The position numbers were made by a program, and so were the translations under genes. 14,858 nucleotides of DNA from UBA2645 sp044360285 (lineage in GTDB: Bacteria; Pseudomonadota; Alphaproteobacteria; Rickettsiales; UBA1997): contig JBIKKP010000033.1 in assembly GCA_044360285.1 (NCBI GenBank), positions 1 through 14,858 of the forward strand. Reading direction: 5' to 3'. How positions within the stretch are numbered: position 1 is the stretch's first letter; the number at the start of each line of letters is the position of its first letter. This document shows, piece by piece, positions 1 through 7,103 of the stretch. The notes under the pieces are model-generated. The model was given only the letters and a program-made list of their open reading frames with translations. It was not told the DNA's origin and did not search any database.

Positions 1-28
1 AAAAAAAACATAGAAAAAAATTTCTATG
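1..28 (-). terminator. Rho-independent terminator-like hairpin at the window edge
   Basis: Read on the minus strand, an 8-bp stem (arms 21-28 and 9-16, CATAGAAA/TTTCTATG) with a 4-nt loop is followed by eight T residues (positions 8 to 1). This is the layout of an intrinsic terminator for a transcript running leftward. No gene was recognised directly upstream of it (29-208), so it could serve a short RNA, or read-through from the outer-membrane protein gene. The stem is AT-rich and therefore weak. Confidence 0.45.
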
Positions 29-208
29 TCCAATCAAGCTCATGATATCAAGGGTTTTGAGAGATTCGGGATTTAGACGTTGGGACAGTTGTGGTTACAA
101 ACCTCGACCAGCATCCAGGAATCAAATCGACACTAGATTGTCGCCGCACACAGAACCCGCTTACCGTCAAGCTTCAACCAAACTTAACATAATTGCTTTT
201 CATATAAC
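29..208. other. Unassigned 180-bp stretch, possibly part of an RNA gene
   Basis: No credible protein is seen. The 70-codon plus frame starting at 42 has no recognisable domain and runs through the terminator at 209-241. The minus strand has a 39-codon open stretch without a family. The DNA is less AT-rich than the surrounding spacers and contains a short hairpin (128-143, CGACA/TGTCG). On the plus strand, positions 148-161 (about ACAGAACCCGCTTAC) resemble the conserved 3' P4 strand of bacterial RNase P RNA (ACAGAANCCGGCTTA) with one G missing. The other conserved RNase P parts could not be found. Treat as unknown. Confidence 0.25.
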
Positions 209-241
209 AAAAAAGGCCGCATCTCTTTTGAAGATGCGGCC
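209..241 (-). terminator. Rho-independent terminator of the outer-membrane protein gene
   Basis: On the minus strand a perfect 10-bp GC-rich stem (GGCCGCATCT at 215-224 pairing with 232-241) with a 7-nt loop is followed by six T residues (214 to 209). It lies about 60 bp downstream of the stop codon of the minus-strand beta-barrel gene and is the obvious end of that transcript. Confidence 0.85.
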
Positions 242-257
242 CTTCAAGCTTTGAACC

Positions 258-283
258 ATTTATTTCTTAGTTAAGAAATAAAT
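258..283. other. AT-rich perfect hairpin downstream of the OMP gene
   Basis: Eleven-base arms (ATTTATTTCTT and its complement) flank a 4-nt loop, a perfect palindrome lying between the OMP stop codon (302) and the strong terminator at 209-241. It lacks GC pairs and a T tract, so it is probably not a terminator itself. It may act as a 3'-UTR stabilising hairpin. Function is inferred only. Confidence 0.5.
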
Positions 284-301
284 TTATCAAAGATTTTAGA
301 C

Positions 302-988
302 TTAGAATCTGTAAGCCAAACCAAGTTTCGCCATGTCGATATCAGTTTTGGTATTGATTCTTCCGCCAGCAGAAGTTGCAGTTGCAGAGCTAACTTTAAT
401 GCTTTGGAATCTGTTATATTCCAAGTTTACTACCCAATTTTTTACTGGTTCATAAGAGAAACCTAGACCAATGAAGCCAGCAGATTCAGAACCGGTTTTT
501 TTGGTTCTGCGAACAGTTCCAGCACCGTCATTATCATTTGTATTCAGTTCATAACCAAATGACGAAATACCCACTGGGATGTAAGCAGCAAACTGGTCAG
601 TTATGTCATAACCCAAGTTAGCTTGTAAAGTTAGGCGTGATTTTAACTTCATGCTTTGAGAGTAAGGATCACCAGCGCGTCCAGCAAAACCAGCTTTTAC
701 ATCGTTGTTAAGCAAGTCGTAAGAAACTCCCGGAGCAATAAAGAAATTATTAAAGTTGAATGCATATTTATAATTCACTCCAACTCCATAAGAAGAGTCT
801 TTCTTGTTATGAGAGTAGTAAGCAGCACCATTACCAGCATTATCAGATGCAAGACTAGAAGAGCTTTTAACTTTTGCCGAGCTTCTGATGACATCAAGTC
901 CAAGATAATTTCCTTCGGTTTTTGCATTAGCCTGAGAAGAAAGAGCTAAAGCAGATGCAATTGCTAGAATAGAAAAAGTTTTTTTCAT
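302..988 (-). CDS. Small outer-membrane beta-barrel protein (OMP_b-brl / surface-antigen type)
   Basis: The protein is 228 residues from the chosen ATG. It opens with a typical Sec signal peptide (MKK, then a hydrophobic run to SQANA at residues 18-22, cleavage expected after A22). The rest is alternating polar/aromatic segments typical of an eight-stranded barrel: a YGVGVNYKYAF strand, a FFIAPGVSYDLL strand, a LQANLGYDI strand and a GFIGLGFSYEP strand. It ends in LGLAYRF, with the terminal phenylalanine that serves as the BAM assembly signal. The reading frame stays open 44 codons further upstream, but that extension has no signal character, so the ATG at 988 is preferred. No clear Shine-Dalgarno is seen. 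It is a single-gene transcript ending at the hairpin at 209-241. It resembles surface barrel proteins of alphaproteobacteria; ligand and precise family are unknown. Confidence 0.8.
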   Translation of the reverse strand: MKKTFSILAIASALALSSQANAKTEGNYLGLDVIRSSAKVKSSSSLASDNAGNGAAYYSHNKKDSSYGVGVNYKYAFNFNNFFIAPGVSYDLLNNDVKAGFAGRAGDPYSQSMKLKSRLTLQANLGYDITDQFAAYIPVGISSFGYELNTNDNDGAGTVRRTKKTGSESAGFIGLGFSYEPVKNWVVNLEYNRFQSIKVSSATATSAGGRINTKTDIDMAKLGLAYRF

Positions 989-1182
989 AGATTTGTAATT
1001 ATTTTTTTTTGGCAAACTCGGAATTGAGAACGCCTGTAAAATTTTTTCAGACAAACTTTCGAAATCTGTCGAAAAAAAACCTCTTTTACGAAAAATAAAT
1101 ATACAAGGTAGTTTTTTCACTGGGCATTAATTTGTCCGCTGGGCAAAAATTGCAGCAACCCATAAATTCTGTTAAAGCCAGA

Positions 1183-2253
1183 TTACTTACCCCGCCCAGG
1201 GCTTCCACCAGCTGCTGTAATATAACCCATAGCCACGCAAGCTGAACTTGGCGCCTCAACCCAGCCATCTGTTCTTTTTGTTTCATCACGCTTTAAATCG
1301 CGACTTGGATAACGTTCTTCTCGTCCCTCAAAAAGCTTAGATTTTTTATTTTTAAACTCTTCATAACTGGAAGGTAAAATGCCGCGCAAATAGAACCCAC
1401 GCACCTCAACTGATTTCCCGCTTTTTGTATTTTCTAGCTCTACTTCACGCTTTTGCGCGGCAACTGAATCGCTAATTATTATTTCATCTATACCACCAGA
1501 AGCATCCAAAAAATGCTCCAAACCCATTGCTTCACCATAGGCATATTGACGCAGCGAACCATCGGCAAGTAAATGCTGACGACGATTTGTTAATGAACTT
1601 CCATAAAAACGCTGCTGCCACATTTGTGCATATTCAGGCAAGTTCATCACATAATGTTTCTTTACGCCATCACTTGTGGTTGCCTCAACTGCACTAATTG
1701 AAACGCAACATTCACAAACTCCACCAAGCCTTTTGGAAAGCATTGAAACAGCTTTGTCAAAGGCTCCAGCCAAAAAACTTTTGCCGCGAAATTCTTCTTT
1801 GGTGATGAAGCGGGAAGCATAAATAAAATGATCGACCTCGGCTGGAACCTTTAATTCAGCGCGTTGCGCCGGATTATCGATGTTAAAAAGCATTGCGGTG
1901 ACGTAATTTGCATCAGCATCTTCCAATACAAACACAACTTGATTTTCTTCCTCAAAGCCGTGCGGCATAAGACGATTCAACCAATTTTCGGTATATGATT
2001 TGCTGTGAAATTTTTCTTCTATAGCCGCTTCGGTAAGTGATAATTTCTCACCTTTTTGTGCGCATTTTTGCATCTGCACAAGATGCGAATTATACATGAT
2101 GTGACCAAGGTCCCGCCTTGCCTTTGGCTGCTTGGCAAGTTCTGCGTCATTTGTTATGACACGAAAAAAATAGTCTTTTTCGTCAACAGAAAAGACATAT
2201 TTCCTTCTACCGTTAAGGCGGTCTAAACCACCTGGTAGAACGGGGCTGGACAT
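1183..2253 (-). CDS. Unknown 356-residue protein, possible acyltransferase-like fold
   Basis: I do not recognise this family with confidence. The protein is soluble, with no signal peptide or membrane segment. A central stretch (about residues 115-175) contains VTAMLFNID, then VDHFIYASRFITKEEFRGKS, then an amphipathic helix ending in a Cys-rich GVCECCVSIS strand. The order of strand, 'RG' loop and helix recalls GNAT acetyltransferases, but the acetyl-CoA loop is not canonical, so this is only a possibility. The C-terminus (GYITAAGGSPGRGK) is glycine-rich. The start lies 3 bp after the leuS stop, with the same strand and a tight spacing, so co-transcription with leuS is likely. This need not imply a role in leucyl-tRNA synthesis. 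The stop is followed by about 190 bp of spacer to the outer-membrane protein gene, with no clear terminator. Confidence 0.7.
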   Translation of the reverse strand: MSSPVLPGGLDRLNGRRKYVFSVDEKDYFFRVITNDAELAKQPKARRDLGHIMYNSHLVQMQKCAQKGEKLSLTEAAIEEKFHSKSYTENWLNRLMPHGFEEENQVVFVLEDADANYVTAMLFNIDNPAQRAELKVPAEVDHFIYASRFITKEEFRGKSFLAGAFDKAVSMLSKRLGGVCECCVSISAVEATTSDGVKKHYVMNLPEYAQMWQQRFYGSSLTNRRQHLLADGSLRQYAYGEAMGLEHFLDASGGIDEIIISDSVAAQKREVELENTKSGKSVEVRGFYLRGILPSSYEEFKNKKSKLFEGREERYPSRDLKRDETKRTDGWVEAPSSACVAMGYITAAGGSPGRGK

Positions 2254-2256
2254 TTT

Positions 2257-4932
2257 TTAGATAAGTATATTTACGAGCTTATCTGGCACGATGATGATTT
2301 TTTTAATGGCGTTTTTATCGATAAATTTTTGCACATTTTCTTGCGCCAAAGCTCGCTGTTCTAGCTCGCTTCGCTCTAAACCTTTTGGCACTTGAATCAC
2401 CGCACGCAGCTTGCCGCCAACTTGAATTGCAATTCCAACTTCGTCTTCAGCAATCAAATTCACGTCAAATTTTGGGAAAGATGCTTCACTTACCAAGCCT
2501 TTTTGGCCCAGCATTTGCCAGCATTCTTCCGCAAGGTGTGGCATAATTGGTGCGAATAAAATCACCAAGTTTTTCAACGCAAAATTCATGGTGATTTTTT
2601 CTTCGTCGCTTTTCGGCGCGAATTTTTCTAAAGCGTTTGAAAACTCACGAATCTTAGCAATGGCGCGGTTGAAGCCCATTTTTTCATATTCGTCTTGGAC
2701 GGCGGCGATTGTTTTGTGAGTGAGTCGCAAAATAAATTCTGCGTCCTTAGATGCCTTAAGCTCGTCATCCTTGGATGCTTTAGCATCCAAGGATCTCATG
2801 AGTTTAGGCTCTGAGCCAAACTCCTGAGATCCTCGATGCTGCGCATCAAGGATGACGGAGTTTGTAGAAACTAAACGAAACAAACGATTCACATATTTCC
2901 AGCAGCCATCAACGCCACTTTCCGACCAATCTAAATCACGCGAAGCGGGAGAATCAGAAAGCATAAAAAGCCGCGCTGTATCTGCGCCGTAAGCTTCAAC
3001 AATATGCGCCGGTTCAACGACGTTTTTCTTTGATTTGCTCATTTTTTCGCTGCGGCCGACCAACAATTTTTCGCCGGTTTTTGCATGGACGAACTCGCCA
3101 TTTTCTTGTTTGATTGCATCAGAAGTATGCACCCATTTTCCAGCCTGATCTTTGAAAGTTTGGTGACAAACCATACCTTGTGTAAGCAGCGCTTTGAAGG
3201 GCTCAGAGACATCGAGATATCCGCATTTTTTCAACGCTTTGGTGAAAAAACGCGCGTAAAGCAAATGCAAAACTGCGTGTTCAACGCCGCCAATGTATTG
3301 ATCGACTTGCATAAATTTATTCACCAAATCGCGCTCGAAGGCTTTGTTTTCTGGCTGCGAGATGAAGCGAAGGAAGTACCACGAGCTCTCGAAGAAAGTA
3401 TCGAAAGTATCAGTTTCGCGCGTTGCTTTTTGGCCTTTGTAAGTTGTGTGTTTCCAAGTTGGATGAAGTGCCAGAGGATTCCCCGCGCCTCTAAATTCAA
3501 CGTCTTGCGGCAATTCAACTGGAAGTTGATCTTCAGGAACTGGAACAACCGATCCATCTTCCAAATAAAGAATTGGAATTGGGCAGCCCCAATAGCGTTG
3601 GCGCGAAACACCCCAATCGCGCAGGCGATAATTTATTTTTTTCTGCGCGGCGTTTTTTGCGGAAAGAATTTCGAAAACTTTTTCTTTCGCTTCCGCATTG
3701 GTAAGTCCGTTGAGAAATTGCGAATTGATGATTTTTCCTTCTTCGCAAAAAGGCAGCGGTGCGCCAGCAGAATCAACGACTTGGCGAATTGGTAAATTAT
3801 ATTTTTTAGCAAATTCGAAATCGCGCTCATCATGTGCCGGACAGCCAAATACGGCGCCGGTGCCATATTCCATAAGCACAAAGTTGGCGATGTAGACGTC
3901 GATTTTCCAAGTTGGATCAAGTGGATGAACAACTTGCAAACCGGTCACAAGGCCGCGTTTTTCTTGCTTCTCAAGACTTTGTTCATCGACCGCCGATGCA
4001 TTGCATTCTTCGATAAATTTTTTGACTTCGGCGTTAGTTTTTGCGAGCTCTAACGCAATTGGATGATGCGGCGAAATAGCCAAGAAAGACGCGCCAAATA
4101 AGGTGTCAGCGCGGGTTGTGTAAACTGGGATAGTCATGCTGAGCTTGCCTGCGCATGTTTCTTGACTCGGGCTTACAGCACCCTTCGACAGGCTCAGAGT
4201 GACGTCGGAGTTGGCGATTTTAAAGTCGATAATCAAACCTTCGCTGCGGCCGATCCATTTTTCTTGCATGCTCAAAACGCGTTCGTCCCAGCCTGGAAGA
4301 TGCTTCAACTCATCGAGCAATTCTTGTGAAAATTCGGAAACTTTTAAAAACCATTGCTTCAATTTTTTCTTTTCAACCAACGCGCCAGACCGCCAGCCGC
4401 GGCCGTCAATCACTTGTTCGTTGGCAAGAACTGTTTGATCAATTGGGTCCCAATTTACGTAAGATTCCTTCTGGTAAGCGAGTCCGGCTTTGAGGAAATC
4501 GAGGAAAATTTTTTGTTCGTGTTTGTAGTAATTGGGCAAACAAGTGACAACCTCGCGGCTCCAATCAATTGACAGACCAATTGATTGAAGTTCACCCCGC
4601 ATGATTTTGATGTTATTCAAAGTCCAATTTTGCGGATGAATTTTATGCTCAAGCGCTGCGTTTTCGGCCGGCAAACCAAAGGCATCAAAGCCCATTGGAT
4701 GCAAAACATTAAAGCCCTGCATTTTTTTAAAACGTGCGATGCAATCACCAATGGCGTAGTTGCGCAGATGTCCCATGTGAATTTTTCCTGATGGATAAGG
4801 AAACATTTCAAGCACATAGTATTTTTTCTGCGACGAATTTTCGTTGAATTTGAAAACTTCTTTTTCGCTCCAGATTGCTTGCCATTTCTGCTCGCAAAGA
4901 GCATGGGAATAGTTTTGAGTTGCGCTTTTCAT
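2257..4932 (-). CDS. leuS: Leucyl-tRNA synthetase carrying two repeat-derived insertions
   Basis: A class Ia aminoacyl-tRNA synthetase that charges tRNA-Leu with leucine using ATP. From the ATG at 4932 it is 891 residues. The HIGH-type motif is HMGH at residues 52-55 and the KMSKS motif is at 630-634. The editing (CP1) domain shows VYTTRADTLFG and HDERDFEFA, so post-transfer editing should be intact. The C-terminal anticodon-binding region ends in a lysine/isoleucine-rich domain. A longer TTG start at 4956 would add eight residues; the ATG is preferred because MKSATQNYSH matches the usual start of the family. The protein is longer than most bacterial LeuRS because of two insertions: about 25 residues (DVTLSLSKG... 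to LSM, about 243-267) at the entry to the editing domain, and 31 residues (VILDAQ... to ASKDD, 693-723) between the catalytic core and the anticodon-binding domain. Both are encoded by palindromic DNA repeats and keep the frame. Confidence 0.97.
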   Translation of the reverse strand: MKSATQNYSHALCEQKWQAIWSEKEVFKFNENSSQKKYYVLEMFPYPSGKIHMGHLRNYAIGDCIARFKKMQGFNVLHPMGFDAFGLPAENAALEHKIHPQNWTLNNIKIMRGELQSIGLSIDWSREVVTCLPNYYKHEQKIFLDFLKAGLAYQKESYVNWDPIDQTVLANEQVIDGRGWRSGALVEKKKLKQWFLKVSEFSQELLDELKHLPGWDERVLSMQEKWIGRSEGLIIDFKIANSDVTLSLSKGAVSPSQETCAGKLSMTIPVYTTRADTLFGASFLAISPHHPIALELAKTNAEVKKFIEECNASAVDEQSLEKQEKRGLVTGLQVVHPLDPTWKIDVYIANFVLMEYGTGAVFGCPAHDERDFEFAKKYNLPIRQVVDSAGAPLPFCEEGKIINSQFLNGLTNAEAKEKVFEILSAKNAAQKKINYRLRDWGVSRQRYWGCPIPILYLEDGSVVPVPEDQLPVELPQDVEFRGAGNPLALHPTWKHTTYKGQKATRETDTFDTFFESSWYFLRFISQPENKAFERDLVNKFMQVDQYIGGVEHAVLHLLYARFFTKALKKCGYLDVSEPFKALLTQGMVCHQTFKDQAGKWVHTSDAIKQENGEFVHAKTGEKLLVGRSEKMSKSKKNVVEPAHIVEAYGADTARLFMLSDSPASRDLDWSESGVDGCWKYVNRLFRLVSTNSVILDAQHRGSQEFGSEPKLMRSLDAKASKDDELKASKDAEFILRLTHKTIAAVQDEYEKMGFNRAIAKIREFSNALEKFAPKSDEEKITMNFALKNLVILFAPIMPHLAEECWQMLGQKGLVSEASFPKFDVNLIAEDEVGIAIQVGGKLRAVIQVPKGLERSELEQRALAQENVQKFIDKNAIKKIIIVPDKLVNILI
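2764..2856. repeat. 93-bp palindromic element (three hairpins) inserted in frame in leuS
   Basis: The ends are inverted (GTCATCC at 2764-2770; GGATGAC at 2850-2856). Inside are a hairpin GGATGC/GCATCC, a central hairpin with arms GTTTAGGCTC and GAGCCAAAC, and a hairpin GATGC/GCATC, joined by the complementary links AAGGATCTC and GAGATCCT, so the strand can fold as a three-armed cross. The length is exactly 31 codons and it starts on a codon boundary, so LeuRS stays in frame. A relative of nearly the same length lies at 8717-8811. A degenerate extra half copy seems to follow toward 2745 (KASKD is repeated in the protein). The type recalls Rickettsia palindromic elements, which are also known inside protein genes; membership of a named family is not established here. 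Confidence 0.85.
4133..4203. repeat. REP-like palindromic repeat inserted in the leuS editing-domain region
   Basis: Imperfect inverted ends (GTCATGCTGAGC at 4133-4144; GCTCAGAGTGAC at 4192-4203, 10 of 12 complementary) enclose about 47 bp. The right side (CCTTCGACAGGCTCAGAGTGAC) is, from memory, a repeat type common in environmental bacterial genomes, and its translation DVTLSLSKG is a known signature of such repeats inside proteins. It is unrelated to the 93-bp element further along the same gene. The frame is kept, with the reading continuing into IPVYTTRADT, so the full insertion including flanks must be a multiple of three. Confidence 0.7.
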
Positions 4933-4993
4933 GAGTAAAAATTTAGAAAAATCCAAGAGAAAGAAAACTCTCGAACAAACAAAAAAAATTCCA

Positions 4994-6046
4994 ATGAAAA
5001 AAATTCACCAAACCTTGAGCGGCAAGCAATTTCGCGCTTTTTCACTGATGGAGATGTCATTTATTTTATTAGCTCTGAGCTTAATTATTGCCGCAATTCC
5101 AGTCACCACAAGCTTCATTCGAAACCATAAGGTTGTAGGCGCGCAGGCAATTACCAACGACGCGCCGGTACATAATGTTGAAGGACTGGTTTTCTGGCTT
5201 GAAACCGCAAAAGCGGAAAGTTTTTTTGCCACGGAAGGAAAAGATGGAAGGATTGTCAACACTTGGCGCGACATTAATCCACAATCTCCAACAAAACTTA
5301 ATGCCCTTGCAGCAACAGCTGACGTTGGCGATAGCACTAAAATTTCTTACAATCAGGTAATATCTGCTTCAACCACCAATACCAAGGGCCCAACCTATGT
5401 CAAAAATGGCATTAATAACTTGGCAAGCCTAAATTTTGCTAATGCCAGTGATCAGTTTCGCTATTTGGTTATCGACAATAAATTCAGCGTAAACCCAATT
5501 GAGAGCATGACTTTGTTCTTCGTTTTTTCTTATCACAGCGGACAAGGCTTTTTGATTGATCGAGTCTGCCGCGATGGCGACAACATAATTGTCACCAACT
5601 GTGACAATGATATCAAAAGCGGCTTACCACTTTTTGGTTTGGCAATCAACGCATCGAAACAACTTTTATTCTACGCCAAATCAGACGCTGGCTCCTTTGG
5701 CAGCTTTGGCGACGACTATTTCAACACCGGTTTCACAATCAATCCTGGCACGCCTTACATCATCACGCTAGAGCGCGATTTTGGACAGAATTTTACAATT
5801 TACATCAATGGCAATGCAACTTTGGCTACAACAGCTAGCAAAACCGATGCTTCTGGAACCAACGCTGGTGCACCTATCAGCCTAGCACCATTCAAAATTG
5901 GCCGCCATTTCAGCAATACCACTGATGAGAATTTAAACTTCGATCTTTCGGAATTTTTATTTTTTAACCAACCGGTGAAATCAACGGACCGTCAGGAGAT
6001 CGAGAATTATTTAGGAAAGAAATACGGAATTTTAGTGAGTAGATGA
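4994..6046 (+). CDS. Prepilin-like protein with LamG/concanavalin-type C-terminal domain
   Basis: The 350-residue protein has an N-terminal type IV prepilin (type III) signal: basic leader MKKIHQTLSGKQFRA (1-15), then FSLMEMSFILLALSLIIAAI, with glutamate at mature position +5 and a hydrophobic helix. Cleavage by a prepilin peptidase after A15 is expected. From about residue 55 (GLVFWLETAKAES) the protein looks like a LamG_3-type jelly roll: a strand with SMTLFFVFSY, a strand with FTIYINGN, and the closing pattern PFKIGRH...DLSEFLFFNQPV...EIENYLGKKYGI usual in such domains. The pseudopilin helix would anchor a possible sugar- or protein-binding head. An upstream ATG at 4931 overlaps the leuS start in a shared CATG and adds a lysine-rich run, so the ATG at 4994 is preferred. 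No pilus assembly genes are adjacent. Confidence 0.8.
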   Translation: MKKIHQTLSGKQFRAFSLMEMSFILLALSLIIAAIPVTTSFIRNHKVVGAQAITNDAPVHNVEGLVFWLETAKAESFFATEGKDGRIVNTWRDINPQSPTKLNALAATADVGDSTKISYNQVISASTTNTKGPTYVKNGINNLASLNFANASDQFRYLVIDNKFSVNPIESMTLFFVFSYHSGQGFLIDRVCRDGDNIIVTNCDNDIKSGLPLFGLAINASKQLLFYAKSDAGSFGSFGDDYFNTGFTINPGTPYIITLERDFGQNFTIYINGNATLATTASKTDASGTNAGAPISLAPFKIGRHFSNTTDENLNFDLSEFLFFNQPVKSTDRQEIENYLGKKYGILVSR

Positions 6047-6114
6047 TAGAACAATAAAATCGTTTAAATGCCTAGCAGCTCGATGATATTGCGCTAAACA
6101 GTGAAGATTCTAAA

Positions 6115-6150
6115 GTCATCCTCAAAGCCCGCGTCTTCAAGGATCGCGGG
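6115..6150. repeat. Degenerate half copy of the GTCATCC palindromic element
   Basis: GTCATCC (6115-6121) and AAGGATC (6139-6145) flank a decayed stem, matching one arm of the 93-bp element in leuS. A 6-bp inverted pair CCCGCG/CGCGGG (6128-6133, 6145-6150) overlaps it. It sits between the convergent prepilin-like gene and virB9 (6047-6157) and could help terminate transcription, though no T tract follows on either strand. Confidence 0.5.
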
Positions 6151-6157
6151 TAATGTT

Positions 6158-7102
6158 TTACTGCCCCGGCATTTTGATTTGCGGCTGATTTGATGCTGGC
6201 GGCATTGGATAAGGCATTGAGCTTGCCGGCAAAACTTGTCCGCCCGCCCCAGCTGACCATGGCTGTCCCGCTGAAACATCGGTTGTGCTTGTCGTAAAAT
6301 TATTTGGCTGCGGCAAGTTTCCTCTTTTATCGCGCTTAATTTGTGCACGCGATTTGCCATCGGTAAAGAGATGAGTGTTATAAACGCAAACGATGTCACT
6401 GCCGCTGCGCAACGTAAATTGCGGCGCAACGCGCTCAACGATGATGTAGCTACCTGCAGCGCGGAAGTTGATTAGCGACTCAAAACCTTCAGCATCAACA
6501 GTAAAAATTGCCGGAATTTCAGCATTTTTCTTCGAGAATTGGAAATAAGTGAACTCACCATTATCAAAGACTTTAAGCGGGGCAATTGCTGGCTCGCCGG
6601 TATATTGGTAGTTAAAATTATATCTCGATAATTCGCGCATGTCAGGCTCATCAGATGGCGGAGTTTTGGCAAATTCGACAATGTTTTTGTCTTTCTCATC
6701 TGGATAAACGAACTTCACGACGAAAATTAAATCCTTATCAGCAATACCTTTCGCCTCTTTGGCAACAAGCTCAAAATGGTAAACGCGCTTATTAGTGATT
6801 ACAGTCATGTTGGTTTCAGAATTGTCCTCACCAACCGGCTTTAAAAACAAACGGTTTCCCAAATGTTCGAATAACCACAAAGTTGGGTCGCCCATCGAAA
6901 TTGTATTCACCGTTTCGCCTTCTTCAAACTCAACAAAACCTTGATAGGTGTAGTGACCAAGATAACGATAAACGTCATTTGGATTGTAAATGTAGCTGCG
7001 AAATTTTTTCTCAGAGCCAAGAAAACGAGGCATTTGCGCAGCATTTGCAGCAAAAGAAAAAAAGCAAAGTAGCAGCAAAAAATAACGAAAAATTTTAGGC
7101 AT
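6158..7102 (-). CDS. virB9: VirB9 (TrbG/VirB9) outer-membrane core component of type IV secretion system
   Basis: Periplasmic/outer-membrane core protein of a vir-type T4SS that, with VirB7 and VirB10, forms the channel across the outer membrane. The 314-residue product has a Sec signal peptide (hydrophobic 6-17, cleavage expected after AANA at 18-21). The N-terminal domain shows family hallmarks: YNPNDVYRYLGHYTYQGFVEF, a GETV..ISMGD turn, NRLFLKPV and TNMTVITNKRVYHFEL. The C-terminal domain has VFDNGEFTYFQF, PAIFTVDAEGFESLINFR and YIIVERVAPQFTLRSG. A proline/glutamine-rich tail of about 70 residues follows and is not part of the usual domain. Only one nucleotide separates its ATG from the virB8 stop, so the two are co-transcribed. 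virB10, virB11 and virD4 are not in the window; a split T4SS gene set is typical of Rickettsiales. Confidence 0.92.
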   Translation of the reverse strand: MPKIFRYFLLLLCFFSFAANAAQMPRFLGSEKKFRSYIYNPNDVYRYLGHYTYQGFVEFEEGETVNTISMGDPTLWLFEHLGNRLFLKPVGEDNSETNMTVITNKRVYHFELVAKEAKGIADKDLIFVVKFVYPDEKDKNIVEFAKTPPSDEPDMRELSRYNFNYQYTGEPAIAPLKVFDNGEFTYFQFSKKNAEIPAIFTVDAEGFESLINFRAAGSYIIVERVAPQFTLRSGSDIVCVYNTHLFTDGKSRAQIKRDKRGNLPQPNNFTTSTTDVSAGQPWSAGAGGQVLPASSMPYPMPPASNQPQIKMPGQ

Positions 7103-7103
7103 A

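Noticed and set aside
60..120. Similarity of 70-95 to part of 23S rRNA
   Set aside because: A short stretch resembles the conserved GGGTTTAGAACGTCG region, but the surrounding rRNA sequence is absent and the order of other resemblances is wrong.
42..254. 70-codon plus-strand frame at the left edge
   Set aside because: It runs through the perfect terminator hairpin at 209-241 and has no family resemblance.
1086..1289. 67-codon minus-strand frame between the OMP gene and the 356-residue gene
   Set aside because: It overlaps the C-terminal codons of the 356-residue gene in another frame and has no domain.
3085..3795. 236-codon plus-strand frame antisense to leuS
   Set aside because: It lies wholly inside the strongly conserved leuS frame and has no domain; typical of a codon shadow.
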